In this document: positions 25,210 to 36,042 of the stretch, in pieces
Layout: every line of letters starts with the position of its first letter
How positions within the stretch are numbered: the first letter of the stretch is position 1
Assembly: GCF_003121705.1 (NCBI RefSeq)
Contig: NZ_PYHR01000002.1
Coordinates: forward strand, 1,860,001-1,924,000
Length of the DNA: 64,000 nucleotides
Reading direction: 5' to 3'
Source: Serinibacter arcticus
GTDB lineage: Bacteria; Actinomycetota; Actinomycetes; Actinomycetales; Beutenbergiaceae
The notes under the pieces: generated by a model
Seen by the model: only the letters and a program-made list of their open reading frames with translations
Told to the model about the DNA's origin: nothing
Database searches by the model: none
Made by a program: the position numbers and the translations under genes

Positions 25210-25905
25210 CTAGACGTCGGCGTCCCAGGGTGTGCCGTAGCCCGGCATGGTCCAGAGCTGGCGCGGGTGCTCGACGGCGTCGGAGACCGGCCAGAAGCGC
25301 AGGCGCCACTCGTCTCCGGGCTCGGTCGATCCAGGCCACCCGTAGTTCACGAAGCCTCGCCCGCTGATCTCGACCCAGTACCTCCCCGCCTCCATCGCGA
25401 CCGAGGTGCTCTCCAGCGTGGGGCTCTCGAGCCAGACCGCTCCTGAGCCGTCGACCTCCACGGCCTCGACGGAGACCTGCTCCCAGGCGTCGACGTCGCT
25501 CGGCGGCGGGCTCGACCATCGCTCGACCGCCACGGTCATCGCGAAGTTGTTCTGGTGCGGGCTGAGAACCAGCACCTGCGAGCCGTCACCGGCCGACGGC
25601 GGGGCGACCTCGGCCTGATCGAGGAGCGCGAGGGAGTCGGCGCCCATGGCGCCGCCGTTGATGACGAACTGCCCGTAGTCCATCGCCATCACCACGGTGG
25701 ACGTCGTCAGCAACCCCGACCCGCTCGTGGGAGACGGGATCGCCTCCCCCTCGGCCGTCAGCCCGGGGGCGCTGGGCGTCGTCACCTCCGGCGCCTGCGG
25801 ACCGGTGGGCGGGGCCGGCTCCGCGGCGCACGCTCCCAGGCCCGCCAGGCCCGGGATCAGGATGGCGAGTCGCACGAGGGGGTGCCTGCTTCTTGCCGCC
25901 GTCAT
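25210..25905 (-). CDS. Putative lipoprotein inserted in the Tad cluster
   Basis: The 231-aa precursor has a signal peptide ending in GLAGLGAC (lipobox LGAC, Cys26), a Pro/Thr linker and a ~150-residue domain I cannot assign. Features include an NNFAMTVAVERW strand, a region of EVDGSGAVWLESPT, and a WVEISGRGF/WRLRFWPVS end rich in Trp. It diverges from the MerR-type gene (starts 136 bp apart) and lies between DUF4244 and tadC, which are adjacent in mycobacteria. It may be regulated by the MerR protein. Confidence 0.65.
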   Translation of the reverse strand: MTAARSRHPLVRLAILIPGLAGLGACAAEPAPPTGPQAPEVTTPSAPGLTAEGEAIPSPTSGSGLLTTSTVVMAMDYGQFVINGGAMGADSLALLDQAEVAPPSAGDGSQVLVLSPHQNNFAMTVAVERWSSPPPSDVDAWEQVSVEAVEVDGSGAVWLESPTLESTSVAMEAGRYWVEISGRGFVNYGWPGSTEPGDEWRLRFWPVSDAVEHPRQLWTMPGYGTPWDADV

Positions 25906-25974
25906 GGCACCAGGCTTCACGACCGTGGCGGATCCCGCCATCGCGACGACAGCTGTCAGCTCCCTGTGCCCCGG

Positions 25975-25991
25975 GTTGCACCTCCCGCAAC
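25975..25991. promoter_or_regulatory. Candidate MerR operator
   Basis: GTTGC (25975-25979) and GCAAC (25987-25991) form an inverted repeat with a 7-nt spacer, in the divergent region between the lipoprotein and the MerR gene. MerR proteins bind such dyads between -35 and -10 boxes. I could not define those boxes, so this is a weak call. Confidence 0.3.
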
Positions 25992-26041
25992 GTCATGTGG
26001 TCGGGTGGTCCACGTCCCGCTCCACCGAGGAAGGTCCACCC

Positions 26042-26932
26042 GTGCACTCGTCCTTCATCCCGCCGCGTCAGGTCCAGATCGGTGACGCGGCAACGTTCGT
26101 CGGCACCACGCCACGGGCCATCCGTCACTACCACGAGATCGGACTGCTGCCCGAGCCCGAGCGGGGCAGCGACGACCGTCGGCGCTACCGCTACGACGAC
26201 ATGATCCAGCTGCTGTGGATCCGGAAGATGGCCGATGCCGGGGTCGCCCTGGACGACATCCGTGAGGCCCTCGCCCATCCGGCCGCCGCCGGCTCCTCCC
26301 GCGAGGACGCCGACGACGTCCTCGAGCGCCTCGAGACCACCCTCCTCGCCCGCGAGGCGGCGCTGCAGCGGCAGCGGACCGCCGTCCAGCGCATGCGGCG
26401 TCGAGGAAGCCGGCTGGGCCTGCTCTCCGACGTCGTCGCCGGCCGCCTGGAGAACCTGCCCGCCGGTGCCCTGCGGCAGTCGGACCTCGACAACCTCCTG
26501 GTGACCGAGCGGATCCTCGGCCCGCTCGTGGCAGCCCTCCAGACGACTCGCATCATCGCTCTGGCCGCCTCCCCGGCGCTGCAGGAGGAGTCCGACCGCG
26601 TCGACGCAGCCGAGGAGTCGCTCGACGACACGGTCGCCGTGGACGACCCCCGGGTCGCGCTGGTGGCCGCCGAACGGTGTGCCTTCGAGCAGACCCTGAA
26701 CGCTGCGATCGAGGCGTCCGGACTGGCGCAGGAGGAGGACGCGCTCCTCGACTCCTGGGACGCGCTGCACCCCGCCGACGGCGCCGCGGCCGACCAGGAC
26801 CCGAGCGAGGGTCGACGCTCCCTGAGCGCTCTGGAGGCCATCGGACTGATGCCCTACGACCTCTCTCCGGCTCGGTTGCGCAGCATGGAGCTGGCCGAGG
26901 AGCTCGCCGTGCAGGGACTTCCCGCATCGTGA
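26042..26932 (+). CDS. MerR-family transcriptional regulator
   Basis: The 296-aa protein has a MerR DNA-binding domain near residues 12-80: QIGDAATFVGTTPRAIRHYHEIGLL, then RRRYRYDDMIQLLWIRKMADAGV, with the helix-turn-helix and wing. A long dimerisation coiled coil (DVLERLETTLLAREAALQRQRTAVQRM) follows and the C-terminal ~150 residues form a helical domain without Cys, as in TipA-like or uncharacterised effector domains. GTG 26042 is preceded by GAGGAAGG. The neighbouring lipoprotein gene is a natural candidate target. Confidence 0.85.
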   Translation: MHSSFIPPRQVQIGDAATFVGTTPRAIRHYHEIGLLPEPERGSDDRRRYRYDDMIQLLWIRKMADAGVALDDIREALAHPAAAGSSREDADDVLERLETTLLAREAALQRQRTAVQRMRRRGSRLGLLSDVVAGRLENLPAGALRQSDLDNLLVTERILGPLVAALQTTRIIALAASPALQEESDRVDAAEESLDDTVAVDDPRVALVAAERCAFEQTLNAAIEASGLAQEEDALLDSWDALHPADGAAADQDPSEGRRSLSALEAIGLMPYDLSPARLRSMELAEELAVQGLPAS

Positions 26933-26959
26933 CCGAGGGCCGGCGGACGCCGCCGGCCC

Positions 26960-27496
26960 TCACCGCCCCCACCCCAGGAGGTCGCCACCGGTCGCGACCA
27001 TGACGGGGACCAGTCCCATCAGCACGAACGCCGGCAGCAGACAGAGCCCCAGCGGCAGCACCAGTCGCACCCCGAGCCGCTCGGCCTCCTCCCGTGCCCG
27101 GGCCGCCCGCGAGGCTCGTAGCGCCCCGGCGGTCGCAGCGAGCGTTGGCCCCGGCGCGACGCCGTCGCTCCAGGCGAGGCGAAGCGCCTCCAGGACCGGT
27201 TCCCAGGTCGTCGGCGCCCGCTCGAACGCCTCCTCCCAGCCCGCACCGAACCGCAGCATCCGAGCCCCGACCTCGACCTCCCGACCGGGCTCCCCGCCGA
27301 CGGCCTGCCCGAGGTGCTCCAGTGCCGCCGGGACCGACGCCCCCGCGCGCAGGACGGCGGCCACGAGGTCGCATGCGACGGCGGGATCGAGCTCCACCCC
27401 GGGAACGACGGCGACCTGTGCCGTCCGCAGGCGACCGCGACCTCGCCCGAGCGTGAGCCACGTCGCGACGGCGAGCGCGAGACCGGCGACGATCAC
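26960..27496 (-). CDS. tadC: TadC-like type II secretion F protein
   Basis: The 178-aa membrane protein has an N-terminal hydrophobic segment, a cytoplasmic T2SSF domain (about 40-150: CDLVAAVLRAGASVPAALEHL, then WSDGVAPGPTLAATAGALR), and a C-terminal hydrophobic pair (LVLPLGLCLLPAFVLMGLVPVMV). It anchors the Tad pilus assembly platform. Shorter than the canonical ~300-aa TadC but of the length of Rv3657c. The GTG at 27496 overlaps the tadB stop (GTGA). Confidence 0.85.
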   Translation of the reverse strand: MIVAGLALAVATWLTLGRGRGRLRTAQVAVVPGVELDPAVACDLVAAVLRAGASVPAALEHLGQAVGGEPGREVEVGARMLRFGAGWEEAFERAPTTWEPVLEALRLAWSDGVAPGPTLAATAGALRASRAARAREEAERLGVRLVLPLGLCLLPAFVLMGLVPVMVATGGDLLGWGR

Positions 27497-28215
27497 GGGT
27501 CCCACCTGCTCCCGGTCCGCTCCGCGCCTCGGACCAGCTGTCGGATCCACCACCGCCCGAGGCCGAGGAACCCCGCGCCCACCACCAGCGAGATCGCGGC
27601 GGGCCCTCCGTGCAGCACCGTGCCGAGCGGGTCGGCACCCATCCCGGTACCGACGAGGACGCTCGCCACCGGCAGCCAGACGAGCAGCCGGGCCGTCGTC
27701 GCGGGACCGGCCAGGGCCCGACGTCGCTCGGCGTCCGCGGCCTCGACCTCCGTCACCCCGAGCGCGCACTCGTCGAGGATCTCGGCCAGCGGCGTCCCGC
27801 AGCGCACGGCGAGGCGGCAGGCGACGACGACCGCATCGGCGGCCGCCGACTCCCCCACCTGCGCCAGCAGCGGCGCCGGCACGCCGTCCGCGTCGACGTC
27901 GGCGCCGTCGACGGCCGACCTGCCGAGGGCTCCCTGCCAGGCCTCGACGACACCGGCGCCGGACCGCAGCCGGCTCGCGACCTGGGTGCACAGGACCCCC
28001 AGGGGCGGGATCCCGCGCCCCTGACGCGACGCCCGAACGAACCACCGGCGGCCGGGTCGGCCCCCCGGGTTGACGCGATCCACAGCCCGAGCCTCGGTCG
28101 CGCGCCCGAAGACCGCTCGGAGCCGACCGCCACTCCCGACCAGCCCGCCGCCGACAAGCGCCACCGCCAGTCCGAGCGCCAGACCCGCCAGCACCGCCTC
28201 GCCCACCCCGTTCAC
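27493..28215 (-). CDS. tadB: TadB-like type II secretion F protein
   Basis: The 240-aa protein has a hydrophobic N-terminus (LAGLALGLAVALVGGGLVG), a T2SSF domain (about 75-190: LCTQVASRLRSGAGVVEAWQ, CRLAVRCGTPLAEILDECA) and C-terminal transmembrane helices. It pairs with TadC in the inner-membrane platform. GTG 28215 overlaps the tadA stop by GTGA, as in the rest of the cluster; the mycobacterial counterpart is Rv3658c. Confidence 0.85.
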   Translation of the reverse strand: MNGVGEAVLAGLALGLAVALVGGGLVGSGGRLRAVFGRATEARAVDRVNPGGRPGRRWFVRASRQGRGIPPLGVLCTQVASRLRSGAGVVEAWQGALGRSAVDGADVDADGVPAPLLAQVGESAAADAVVVACRLAVRCGTPLAEILDECALGVTEVEAADAERRRALAGPATTARLLVWLPVASVLVGTGMGADPLGTVLHGGPAAISLVVGAGFLGLGRWWIRQLVRGAERTGSRWDP

Positions 28216-29420
28216 CCCCGCCCCAGCTCGAGGCGGCGGGCGAGGGCCTCCCACGCCGGGCCCGGCTCGAGGTCACCGACGCCGTCGACCACCCGGCGCT
28301 GCATCGCCAGCGCCGCCGTCAGCACACCGCCCTCCCGCGCCAGCACGGCGATCTGGGTCACGACGCGCCGCCCCGGCAGCCTGACCACGTGGATCACGGC
28401 GTCGAACGCGCTCACCGCCTGCGCCGCCACGGTCTCCGCCCCGAGACCCGCGAGCGATCCGAGCGCGACGAGGCGAGCCGGCACGTCCGTCGCGGCGTTC
28501 GCGTGGACGGTCGCCATCCCGCCGTCGTGCCCCGTGTTGAGCGCCATGAGGACCTCCCGCACCTCGGCTCCACGACACTCTCCGAGCACGAGCCGGTCGG
28601 GGCGCATCCGCATCGCGGCCCTGACGAGCTGCGCGAGGTCGATCGCGCCCGCGCCCTGCACGTTCGCCGCGCGCGCCTGGAGGTGGACCACGTGCGGGTG
28701 GTTCGGTTGCAGCTCTCGAGTTTCCTCGATGCAGACCAGCCGCTCGCTCCCCGGCGCCTCCGCGAGCATCGCTGCGAGCAGGGTGGTCTTCCCGCTCCCG
28801 GTGCTGCCGCTGATCAGCACGTTCGCTCGCACGGCGACGAGCGCTCGCAGCACCTCCTCCCCGTGCGTCCCGATCCCGCCGCCCTCGCGCCAGTGCCGCA
28901 GCTGGAGCGCCAGCGGTCGGTGGCGTCGCAGCGACAGGCACGCGCCACCGGCCGCGACCGGCGCGAGCACCGCGTGCAGGCGGGTCCCGTCGGGCAGCCG
29001 CCCGTCGGCGATCGGGGCCGCGTCGTCGAGCCGCTGGCCCGCAGCCGCGGCCAGCCGCGCCGCCAGCGCCCGGACGTCGCCCAGGCCGTCGGACCCCACC
29101 AGTCGTACGGCCTCGAGCCCGCGCCCCCGGTCGATCCACACCTCCGTCGGGGAGTTGACCAGCACGTCCGTCACCTCGGGGTCCTCCCAGAGCCGGCGCA
29201 GGGCCGCGCTCGTGCCGGCGATGTCCGCGACCGCGTCCGCCACCTGCTCACGCGCCGATCTCACTCCCAGCACCGAGCCCACCCGGACCGCCGGCGCGGA
29301 CGTTCCGGCGCTACCGCCACCCGCCGTCGCCGAGCCCCGCACCGCCGCGACGACAGCCCCGCGGTCCGGCACCCCGGCCTCGGCTGCGACTCTCCGGCGG
29401 ATGTCGGCGAGCAGGCTCAT
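28212..29420 (-). CDS. tadA: TadA/CpaF pilus secretion ATPase
   Basis: The 402-aa AAA-type ATPase powers Tad pilus assembly. It has the N-terminal region (VTDVLVNSPTEVWIDRGRGLE, a CpaF hallmark), Walker A GSTGSGKTTL, the Asp/Glu box IEETRELQPNHPHVVHLQAR, Walker B RMRPDRLVLGECRGAE and the His box NTGHDGGMATVHANA. The ATG at 29420 overlaps the ssd stop (ATGA). It matches Rv3659c in order and length. Confidence 0.95.
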   Translation of the reverse strand: MSLLADIRRRVAAEAGVPDRGAVVAAVRGSATAGGGSAGTSAPAVRVGSVLGVRSAREQVADAVADIAGTSAALRRLWEDPEVTDVLVNSPTEVWIDRGRGLEAVRLVGSDGLGDVRALAARLAAAAGQRLDDAAPIADGRLPDGTRLHAVLAPVAAGGACLSLRRHRPLALQLRHWREGGGIGTHGEEVLRALVAVRANVLISGSTGSGKTTLLAAMLAEAPGSERLVCIEETRELQPNHPHVVHLQARAANVQGAGAIDLAQLVRAAMRMRPDRLVLGECRGAEVREVLMALNTGHDGGMATVHANAATDVPARLVALGSLAGLGAETVAAQAVSAFDAVIHVVRLPGRRVVTQIAVLAREGGVLTAALAMQRRVVDGVGDLEPGPAWEALARRLELGRG

Positions 29421-30486
29421 GCGAGACCCACCTCCTCGGCCAGGTGCCGAACCGCGCGCACGAGCCCGGACCGGCGTCGCTCCCCCGGCCCGAGCCCGCG
29501 CGCGAGGTCCCCGCGCAGCCGTGGCGAGGACGGCAGCCTGCCGGCGAGCGGCAGTCCGCACCACTGCGCCAGCTCCTCGGCACCGGCGATCGCCACCCCC
29601 TGGTCGCGACGGACGGCGAGCACCGTCTCGACCCCCGACGAGCCGAGCCGGGCCAGCAGCGCGGCCAGCCCCGCCGCCGATCCGGCGTCGGTTCCGGAGA
29701 CGACGACGAGGAGGTCGCAGCACCGGACCGTCCCCTCGTCCGCGGTCCGGGGCAGGTCGAGCACGACCCCCCGGCACGCACGCCGGACGGAGGCCAGCAC
29801 CCCCGGGACCGACGAGCTCGCCGGGGTCCCGCGGGTGTCAGCCGCGAGCACGCTCACCCGCGCCCAGCGCGGCAGGTTCGCCACCAGGGTCGCGGCGGGA
29901 AAGGGCCCGGCGTCGGCCGTCAGGTCCGCCCACCGGGGCCGGGCTCGTCCTCGATCCCGAGCACGACGTCCAGGCCCCCACCGAGGTCGACGAGCCCCGC
30001 CGACCGTCCCGTGTCGACGGCGGACCTCGCCAGCAGCGCGGCCGTGACGCTCGCCCCGACCCCGCCGCGAGCGCCGACGACGCCGACGGTGCGACTCGCG
30101 CTCGACGCGGCGTGCACCGTGATGGCGTCGGCCAGCACCCCGGTGTCCCGCGGCAGCTGCAACACGCCGACCGCCGTCGGGGCGGGGTCGCCGTCGGGCG
30201 CCGAGACGGCGACGGCGATCGCCGTCGTCCCCCAGGTCGGCGACGCGGGTGCGGCGAGGGTGGCGTCGTCGAGGTGGGCGTGCGCGGGGACGGGCGGCGC
30301 GCCCGGCGGGCGAACCACGACGTCGCCCTCCAACCACTCCACGACGTCGCGCACCGCCGCGACGAGTCGCGGATCACCCGTGCGGAGGGCGACGACGAGC
30401 CGCCCGCCGCCGCCCGGCCCGCGGTCGACCGTGGTCGTGCCACGACGCGCTCCCGTCGTCGTCCTCCCCGTGCGACCGATCGCCAT
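29417..30486 (-). pseudogene. ssd: Septum-site/CpaE-like protein (Ssd), apparent frameshift
   Basis: The first ~188 residues run from ATG 30486 (GGGAGGTGG upstream) and end with VLGIEDEPGPGGRT at a stop at 29920. The rest continues in another frame as RWADLTADAGPFPAAT... through to ATG-overlapping TGA at 29417. Family members read GIEDEPGxRWxDL, so one base is missing in the C-run at 29935-29938 (4 G's on the plus strand; 5 would restore the frame). The restored product of ~356 aa has a MinD-like P-loop variant (GARGGVGAS). It corresponds to Rv3660c and probably positions the pilus machine. A sequencing error is likely; see findings. Confidence 0.8.
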
Positions 30487-30697
30487 GGTCCACCTCCCGG
30501 CACGATCGTGGCCCGTTCGACGGCCGACCGGCGGGGGCTGTGGATGACGGCAGACCTCGTCATCGCGTCGACCGCCTGGGGACAGTTCGCGGGCGCAGTC
30601 GGCCGGGCCCGGCGCGTCGGGCACGCCCACCCCGATCGGCGCCGACGCCCGGCGCGGCATACTGGCCCGTGTCGTCGGCGAGAAGTGAGAGATCCAC

Positions 30698-31777
30698 ATG
30701 AGCACCAGCGAGCCCGTCCATCCCCCCTCCTCGCCACCGTCCACCTCCCCGGCGACCGGTGCGGGCGGCCCCGACTTCGGCGGCCCCGCCGCCCCCGTCC
30801 CGCCCCGCTCCCGCGGTCGCGCGCACCTCCTCGGCGCCGCGCTCGCCGTCCTGGGCTCGCTGATCGGTTTCGTCGTCCTCACCTACGCCGTCGGGCAGAC
30901 GGGACCGGCCGAGCCGATCCGTCCCCTCGTGGTCCTCGCGGCCGTCCTCGCGGGCGGCGTCCTCGGTTCGGTCGCGACCTGGGGTGCCCGCAGCGCCGCC
31001 GCCCCCGCGATCGCCGGCGGCCTGTGGACCCTGCTCGGCGCGGCGGGGATGCTCCCGAGCCAGCCGCTGGACCCGCTGATCCGCGCCCTCCCCGACCTCG
31101 CGGACGGCGTCGGGACCGACGCGGTCGTCACCTACCTCCTCGCCTCGGGCGTCGTGCTGGCGATCGGCGTCACCTTCCTGGGACTGGCCACCGCCGTCTC
31201 GATCGCCCGCCGCCGCGGCCGTGCGTGGGAGCGGACCGAGCTGCGCCTCAGCGAGGGCGGCGCGGTCACGACCCCACCCCGGCCCCGCATCCTCAGCCAC
31301 CTCGGCGCCATCGTCGCCTCGCTCGTGGGTGCGGTCGTCACGGTCGTCGCGCTCGACTCGTTCGTCACGGCCCGCCTCGCGCTGGCGCTCCCGCTCGACC
31401 ACCGCGACGCCCTCGTGCCGCTCGCCCTCCTCGTCATCGCCGCGTTCGTCACCGCCGTCACGGGGGCGATGTCGAGCCTCGGCCCCGCGGTCGGCGGCAT
31501 CGTCTGGCTGATCTCCGTCGTCACCGGTGTGCTCGACGGCGAGCTCGGTCTCGGCGCGGTGAGCGACGCCGTCGCCCCCGTCCTGACCGACCTGCTCGAC
31601 CTCGCCGAGCCGGGCGCCGCCTTCGTGAACGCGGGAGCCGCGTGGAGCCTCGCGCTCGTGCTGGTCGGCGGCGCCGTCGGCTCCCACCACGCCCGCCGCG
31701 GCGGCCGCACCACCGAGCGCCAGGAGCAGCAGTTCATCCAGTCGCAGGACGAGGCCTGGTCCGACTCTCCCGGGTGA
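30698..31777 (+). CDS. Multi-spanning membrane protein, unknown
   Basis: The 359-aa protein has a Pro/Ser-rich cytoplasmic N-terminus (about 1-45) and roughly eight transmembrane helices in two groups (for example LLGAALAVLGSLIGFVVLTYAV and ALVPLALLVIAAFVTAVTGA), with a charged loop around RRRGRAWERTELRLSEGG and a hydrophilic C-terminus. I do not recognise a family. It diverges from the ssd gene (211 bp between starts) and is 92 bp before another membrane protein gene on the same strand, which may share its role. Confidence 0.65.
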   Translation: MSTSEPVHPPSSPPSTSPATGAGGPDFGGPAAPVPPRSRGRAHLLGAALAVLGSLIGFVVLTYAVGQTGPAEPIRPLVVLAAVLAGGVLGSVATWGARSAAAPAIAGGLWTLLGAAGMLPSQPLDPLIRALPDLADGVGTDAVVTYLLASGVVLAIGVTFLGLATAVSIARRRGRAWERTELRLSEGGAVTTPPRPRILSHLGAIVASLVGAVVTVVALDSFVTARLALALPLDHRDALVPLALLVIAAFVTAVTGAMSSLGPAVGGIVWLISVVTGVLDGELGLGAVSDAVAPVLTDLLDLAEPGAAFVNAGAAWSLALVLVGGAVGSHHARRGGRTTERQEQQFIQSQDEAWSDSPG

Positions 31778-31869
31778 GCGGTGCACGGGGCGAACTCGGG
31801 CGGCGCGCGTCCCCCGAAAACGGCCCGGATCGGCCTACCGTGGCGGCTGAGCCCCACGGAAGGACTTCC

Positions 31870-32934
31870 ATGACCACTCCAGAGCAGCCCGACGAGGGTC
31901 TGGACCCGGCGACCGGCGCCAGCCGCGGCCACTCCGCCCCCCGCCCCGTCCCCCCGCTGACCCCCGCGTCGACCGACGAGACCGAGGTCGCGGGAACCGC
32001 GACGCCCGCGCGTCCCGTCGACCCCGACGCGACCTCCGTCGCCCTGCCCCGCAGCGGTGACGGCGACGGTGGGACCACGTCCGCGACGTCGTCGACCTCG
32101 GGAACCTCGTCCGAGGAGTCCTCGGCCCCGACCCGCGTCAGCGCGTTCCCGGCCGTCGGCCGCACGCGTCCGGCCCCCGCCGTCGACCGCTCGGACGACG
32201 CCACCGCGGCCACGACGACGACCCCGGTCGTCCCGCCGGGCGACAGCACCTCCGGCGAGGCCACCACGAAGCTTCCCGCCACCGACCGACCGGCTCCCCC
32301 GGCGCCGTCGGAGACGTCGGAGGCCGAGACGACCCGCGTCGTCCCGCTCGCCGACCCCGAGCAGCTCGCTGGCTCGACGAACGGCCGGCTCAAGGCCGGC
32401 ACGCGCGAGCCGCTGCCCGACGAGGAGTGGACCGCCGAGCCGACCAAGCGCACCGGTGCTCACATCTGGGGCGTCCTGGGCGTCCTGGTCGCGGCGCCCG
32501 TGGCCTGGTTCCTCCTCACCGACGGTGCGCTGCGGACGTACAACGGCCTCCCGCCGGACTCCCCCCTCAACGTGGCGGGGCTCCTCAGCCTCGCGGGCGG
32601 CCTGGTCACCCTGGTGATCATCGCGCTGGTCACCCGTGTGACGAGCCTGGGTGCCTGGATCTGGGGCGGGATCATCACGCTCGCCGGTCTCGCGACGCTG
32701 ATCTTCCCCGTCGCCGTGAACGACTGGCTCACCGGCTCGCGCGACGGGTTCCTCACGCTGCACGAGGGCTTCGGCACGAACCTGTACAACTACCTGACCG
32801 ACACGAGCCGTTCGGGCCTGCTGCTCGCGTTCGGCATCGTGCTGCTGCTGCTCGCGTTCGTCTCGCACGGCGCCCGTCGCAGCGGACGCTACGAGGGCAG
32901 GGTCCGCGCCGAGCGCGACGCCCGCGGCCTGTAG
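31870..32934 (+). CDS. Membrane protein with a long disordered N-terminus
   Basis: The 354-aa protein starts with ~195 residues rich in Thr, Ser, Pro, Ala and acidic residues, likely disordered, then has four transmembrane helices (HIWGVLGVLVAAPVAWFLL, LLSLAGGLVTLVIIALVT, WIWGGIITLAGLATLIFPV, LLLAFGIVLLLLAFVS). A loop between helices three and four carries NDWLTGSRDGFLTLHEGFG. No family recognised. A GGAAGG site precedes the ATG. A strong hairpin at 32948 ends the transcript. Confidence 0.68.
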   Translation: MTTPEQPDEGLDPATGASRGHSAPRPVPPLTPASTDETEVAGTATPARPVDPDATSVALPRSGDGDGGTTSATSSTSGTSSEESSAPTRVSAFPAVGRTRPAPAVDRSDDATAATTTTPVVPPGDSTSGEATTKLPATDRPAPPAPSETSEAETTRVVPLADPEQLAGSTNGRLKAGTREPLPDEEWTAEPTKRTGAHIWGVLGVLVAAPVAWFLLTDGALRTYNGLPPDSPLNVAGLLSLAGGLVTLVIIALVTRVTSLGAWIWGGIITLAGLATLIFPVAVNDWLTGSRDGFLTLHEGFGTNLYNYLTDTSRSGLLLAFGIVLLLLAFVSHGARRSGRYEGRVRAERDARGL

Positions 32935-32947
32935 TCACCGCACCCCT

Positions 32948-32985
32948 CGACGGGGCCCGACCGCTCCGGCGGTCGGGCCCCGTCG
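32948..32985 (+). terminator. Rho-independent-like hairpin
   Basis: Perfect 16-bp arms (32948-32963 and 32970-32985) enclose a CTCCGG loop, 14 bp after the preceding stop. It separates the membrane-protein gene from acs. Confidence 0.78.
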
Positions 32986-33070
32986 CCGTTCCGGACGCCG
33001 TCGTCCGATGTCGGTGCCCGTGCGTAGAGTGGCTCGCGTCACAGTCCGCCACCGTCGCCGGAGATGAACC

Positions 33071-35053
<1,983 letters not shown>

Positions 35054-35096
35054 CGGCGGCTCCATACCGTCACGACCGCCGGTTCGAGCGCCCACC

Positions 35097-35205
35097 GCGC
35101 CCTTGTGGTCGCGACGGCGAGTCGAGCGCGCCCTTGTGGTCGCTCAGCGCCGACATCCGCGACCACAAGGACGCGGTCGGACCGGCGCTACGACCACAAG
35201 GGCGC
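35097..35205. repeat. Four 16-nt units on a 31-nt period, two forward, two inverted
   Basis: GCGCCCTTGTGGTCGC begins at 35097 and 35128. Its reverse complement, GCGACCACAAGGACGC and ACGACCACAAGGGCGC, begins at 35159 and 35190. Every step is exactly 31 nt. The whole block is a two-by-two inverted arrangement that can fold into a large cruciform or hairpin between the converging acs and permease genes. Confidence 0.88.
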
Positions 35206-35241
35206 GGTCGGCACGAGCGCCCCCAGGCGCGCGCGACCGAG

Positions 35242-36042
35242 CTACGCCGTCGCCCTGCCCGCCGGGCTCGAGGCGAGCACCACGCAGCCCGCGAGCGCCA
35301 CCGTGATCGCGGCCACGAGAGGCACGTCCCAGCCGGGCCGGACGGCGTCGCCGAGCGTCGTGATGCCCACGACGCTCGGCACCACAACCTCGATGAGCGA
35401 GACCGTGGCGGCGGCGATCGCCACGCTTCCCTTCGCCAGGGCGCGGATGTTCCCGACCACCCCGACCACGCCGCCCAGCAGGACCACGATCGCGACCGGG
35501 TGCAGGATCGCGCCCAGCAGCGTGCCGTCGGTCTCGGCGGCACGCGCCCCGATCGCCACGAGCGAGAACCCGAGCCCGGCCCAGACGGCCATCAGCCACG
35601 CGGGCGCCCACCGGTAGGACGCCGCCGTCAGCACGGCCAGCACCACGGCGATGACAATGAGCACGGTGAGGAACGACCCTCCCGGCTTGCGCGGGTCCTC
35701 GGGGCCCGCCGCCCCCGCGATCACCACGAGCCCGAGCAGCACGATGCCGGCGCCGACCAGGTCGACCCTCCGCAGCGTCACGCCCGGGAGGAATCGCGGC
35801 GCCCCCAGCACGGAGATGACGACGGCGGCCGCGATGACGGTCTGCACGAGGAACAGCGGGGCCCGCTCGTAGGCGAGGAGCGAGATGCCGAAGGCCCCGC
35901 CGTCGACCACGAGACCGATGATCACGAGCGGCTGGAGGAACGCCCCCATGCCGTCGGCCTTCCGGCTGCCGGCAGCCTGGACCAGCGTGGCGACGCCGTA
36001 GAGGATGCAGGAGACGAGCGCGAGCAGCAGACCGACGATCAT
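35242..36042 (-). CDS. DMT/EamA-like permease
   Basis: The 266-aa protein has about ten short hydrophobic helices in two halves, as in the drug/metabolite transporter superfamily, with an N-terminal LLLALVSCILYGVATLVQAAGSRKADG segment typical of the actinobacterial DMT/NIPA-like group. Its ATG overlaps the stop of the upstream lysyltransferase-like gene (ATGA), so the two are co-translated and possibly functionally linked. Substrate unknown. Confidence 0.78.
   Translation of the reverse strand: MIVGLLLALVSCILYGVATLVQAAGSRKADGMGAFLQPLVIIGLVVDGGAFGISLLAYERAPLFLVQTVIAAAVVISVLGAPRFLPGVTLRRVDLVGAGIVLLGLVVIAGAAGPEDPRKPGGSFLTVLIVIAVVLAVLTAASYRWAPAWLMAVWAGLGFSLVAIGARAAETDGTLLGAILHPVAIVVLLGGVVGVVGNIRALAKGSVAIAAATVSLIEVVVPSVVGITTLGDAVRPGWDVPLVAAITVALAGCVVLASSPAGRATA

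Noticed and set aside
29920-30486. Programmed ribosomal frameshift in ssd
   Set aside because: Three other genes show the same lesion, each repaired by adding one G/C in a run, which fits sequencing errors better; no slippery heptamer with a stimulatory structure is apparent.
27610-32934. Open frame of ~1770 codons on the plus strand
   Set aside because: It runs antisense to the Tad genes and only its last ~350 codons are a real gene (31870-32934). The rest is codon-bias shadow.
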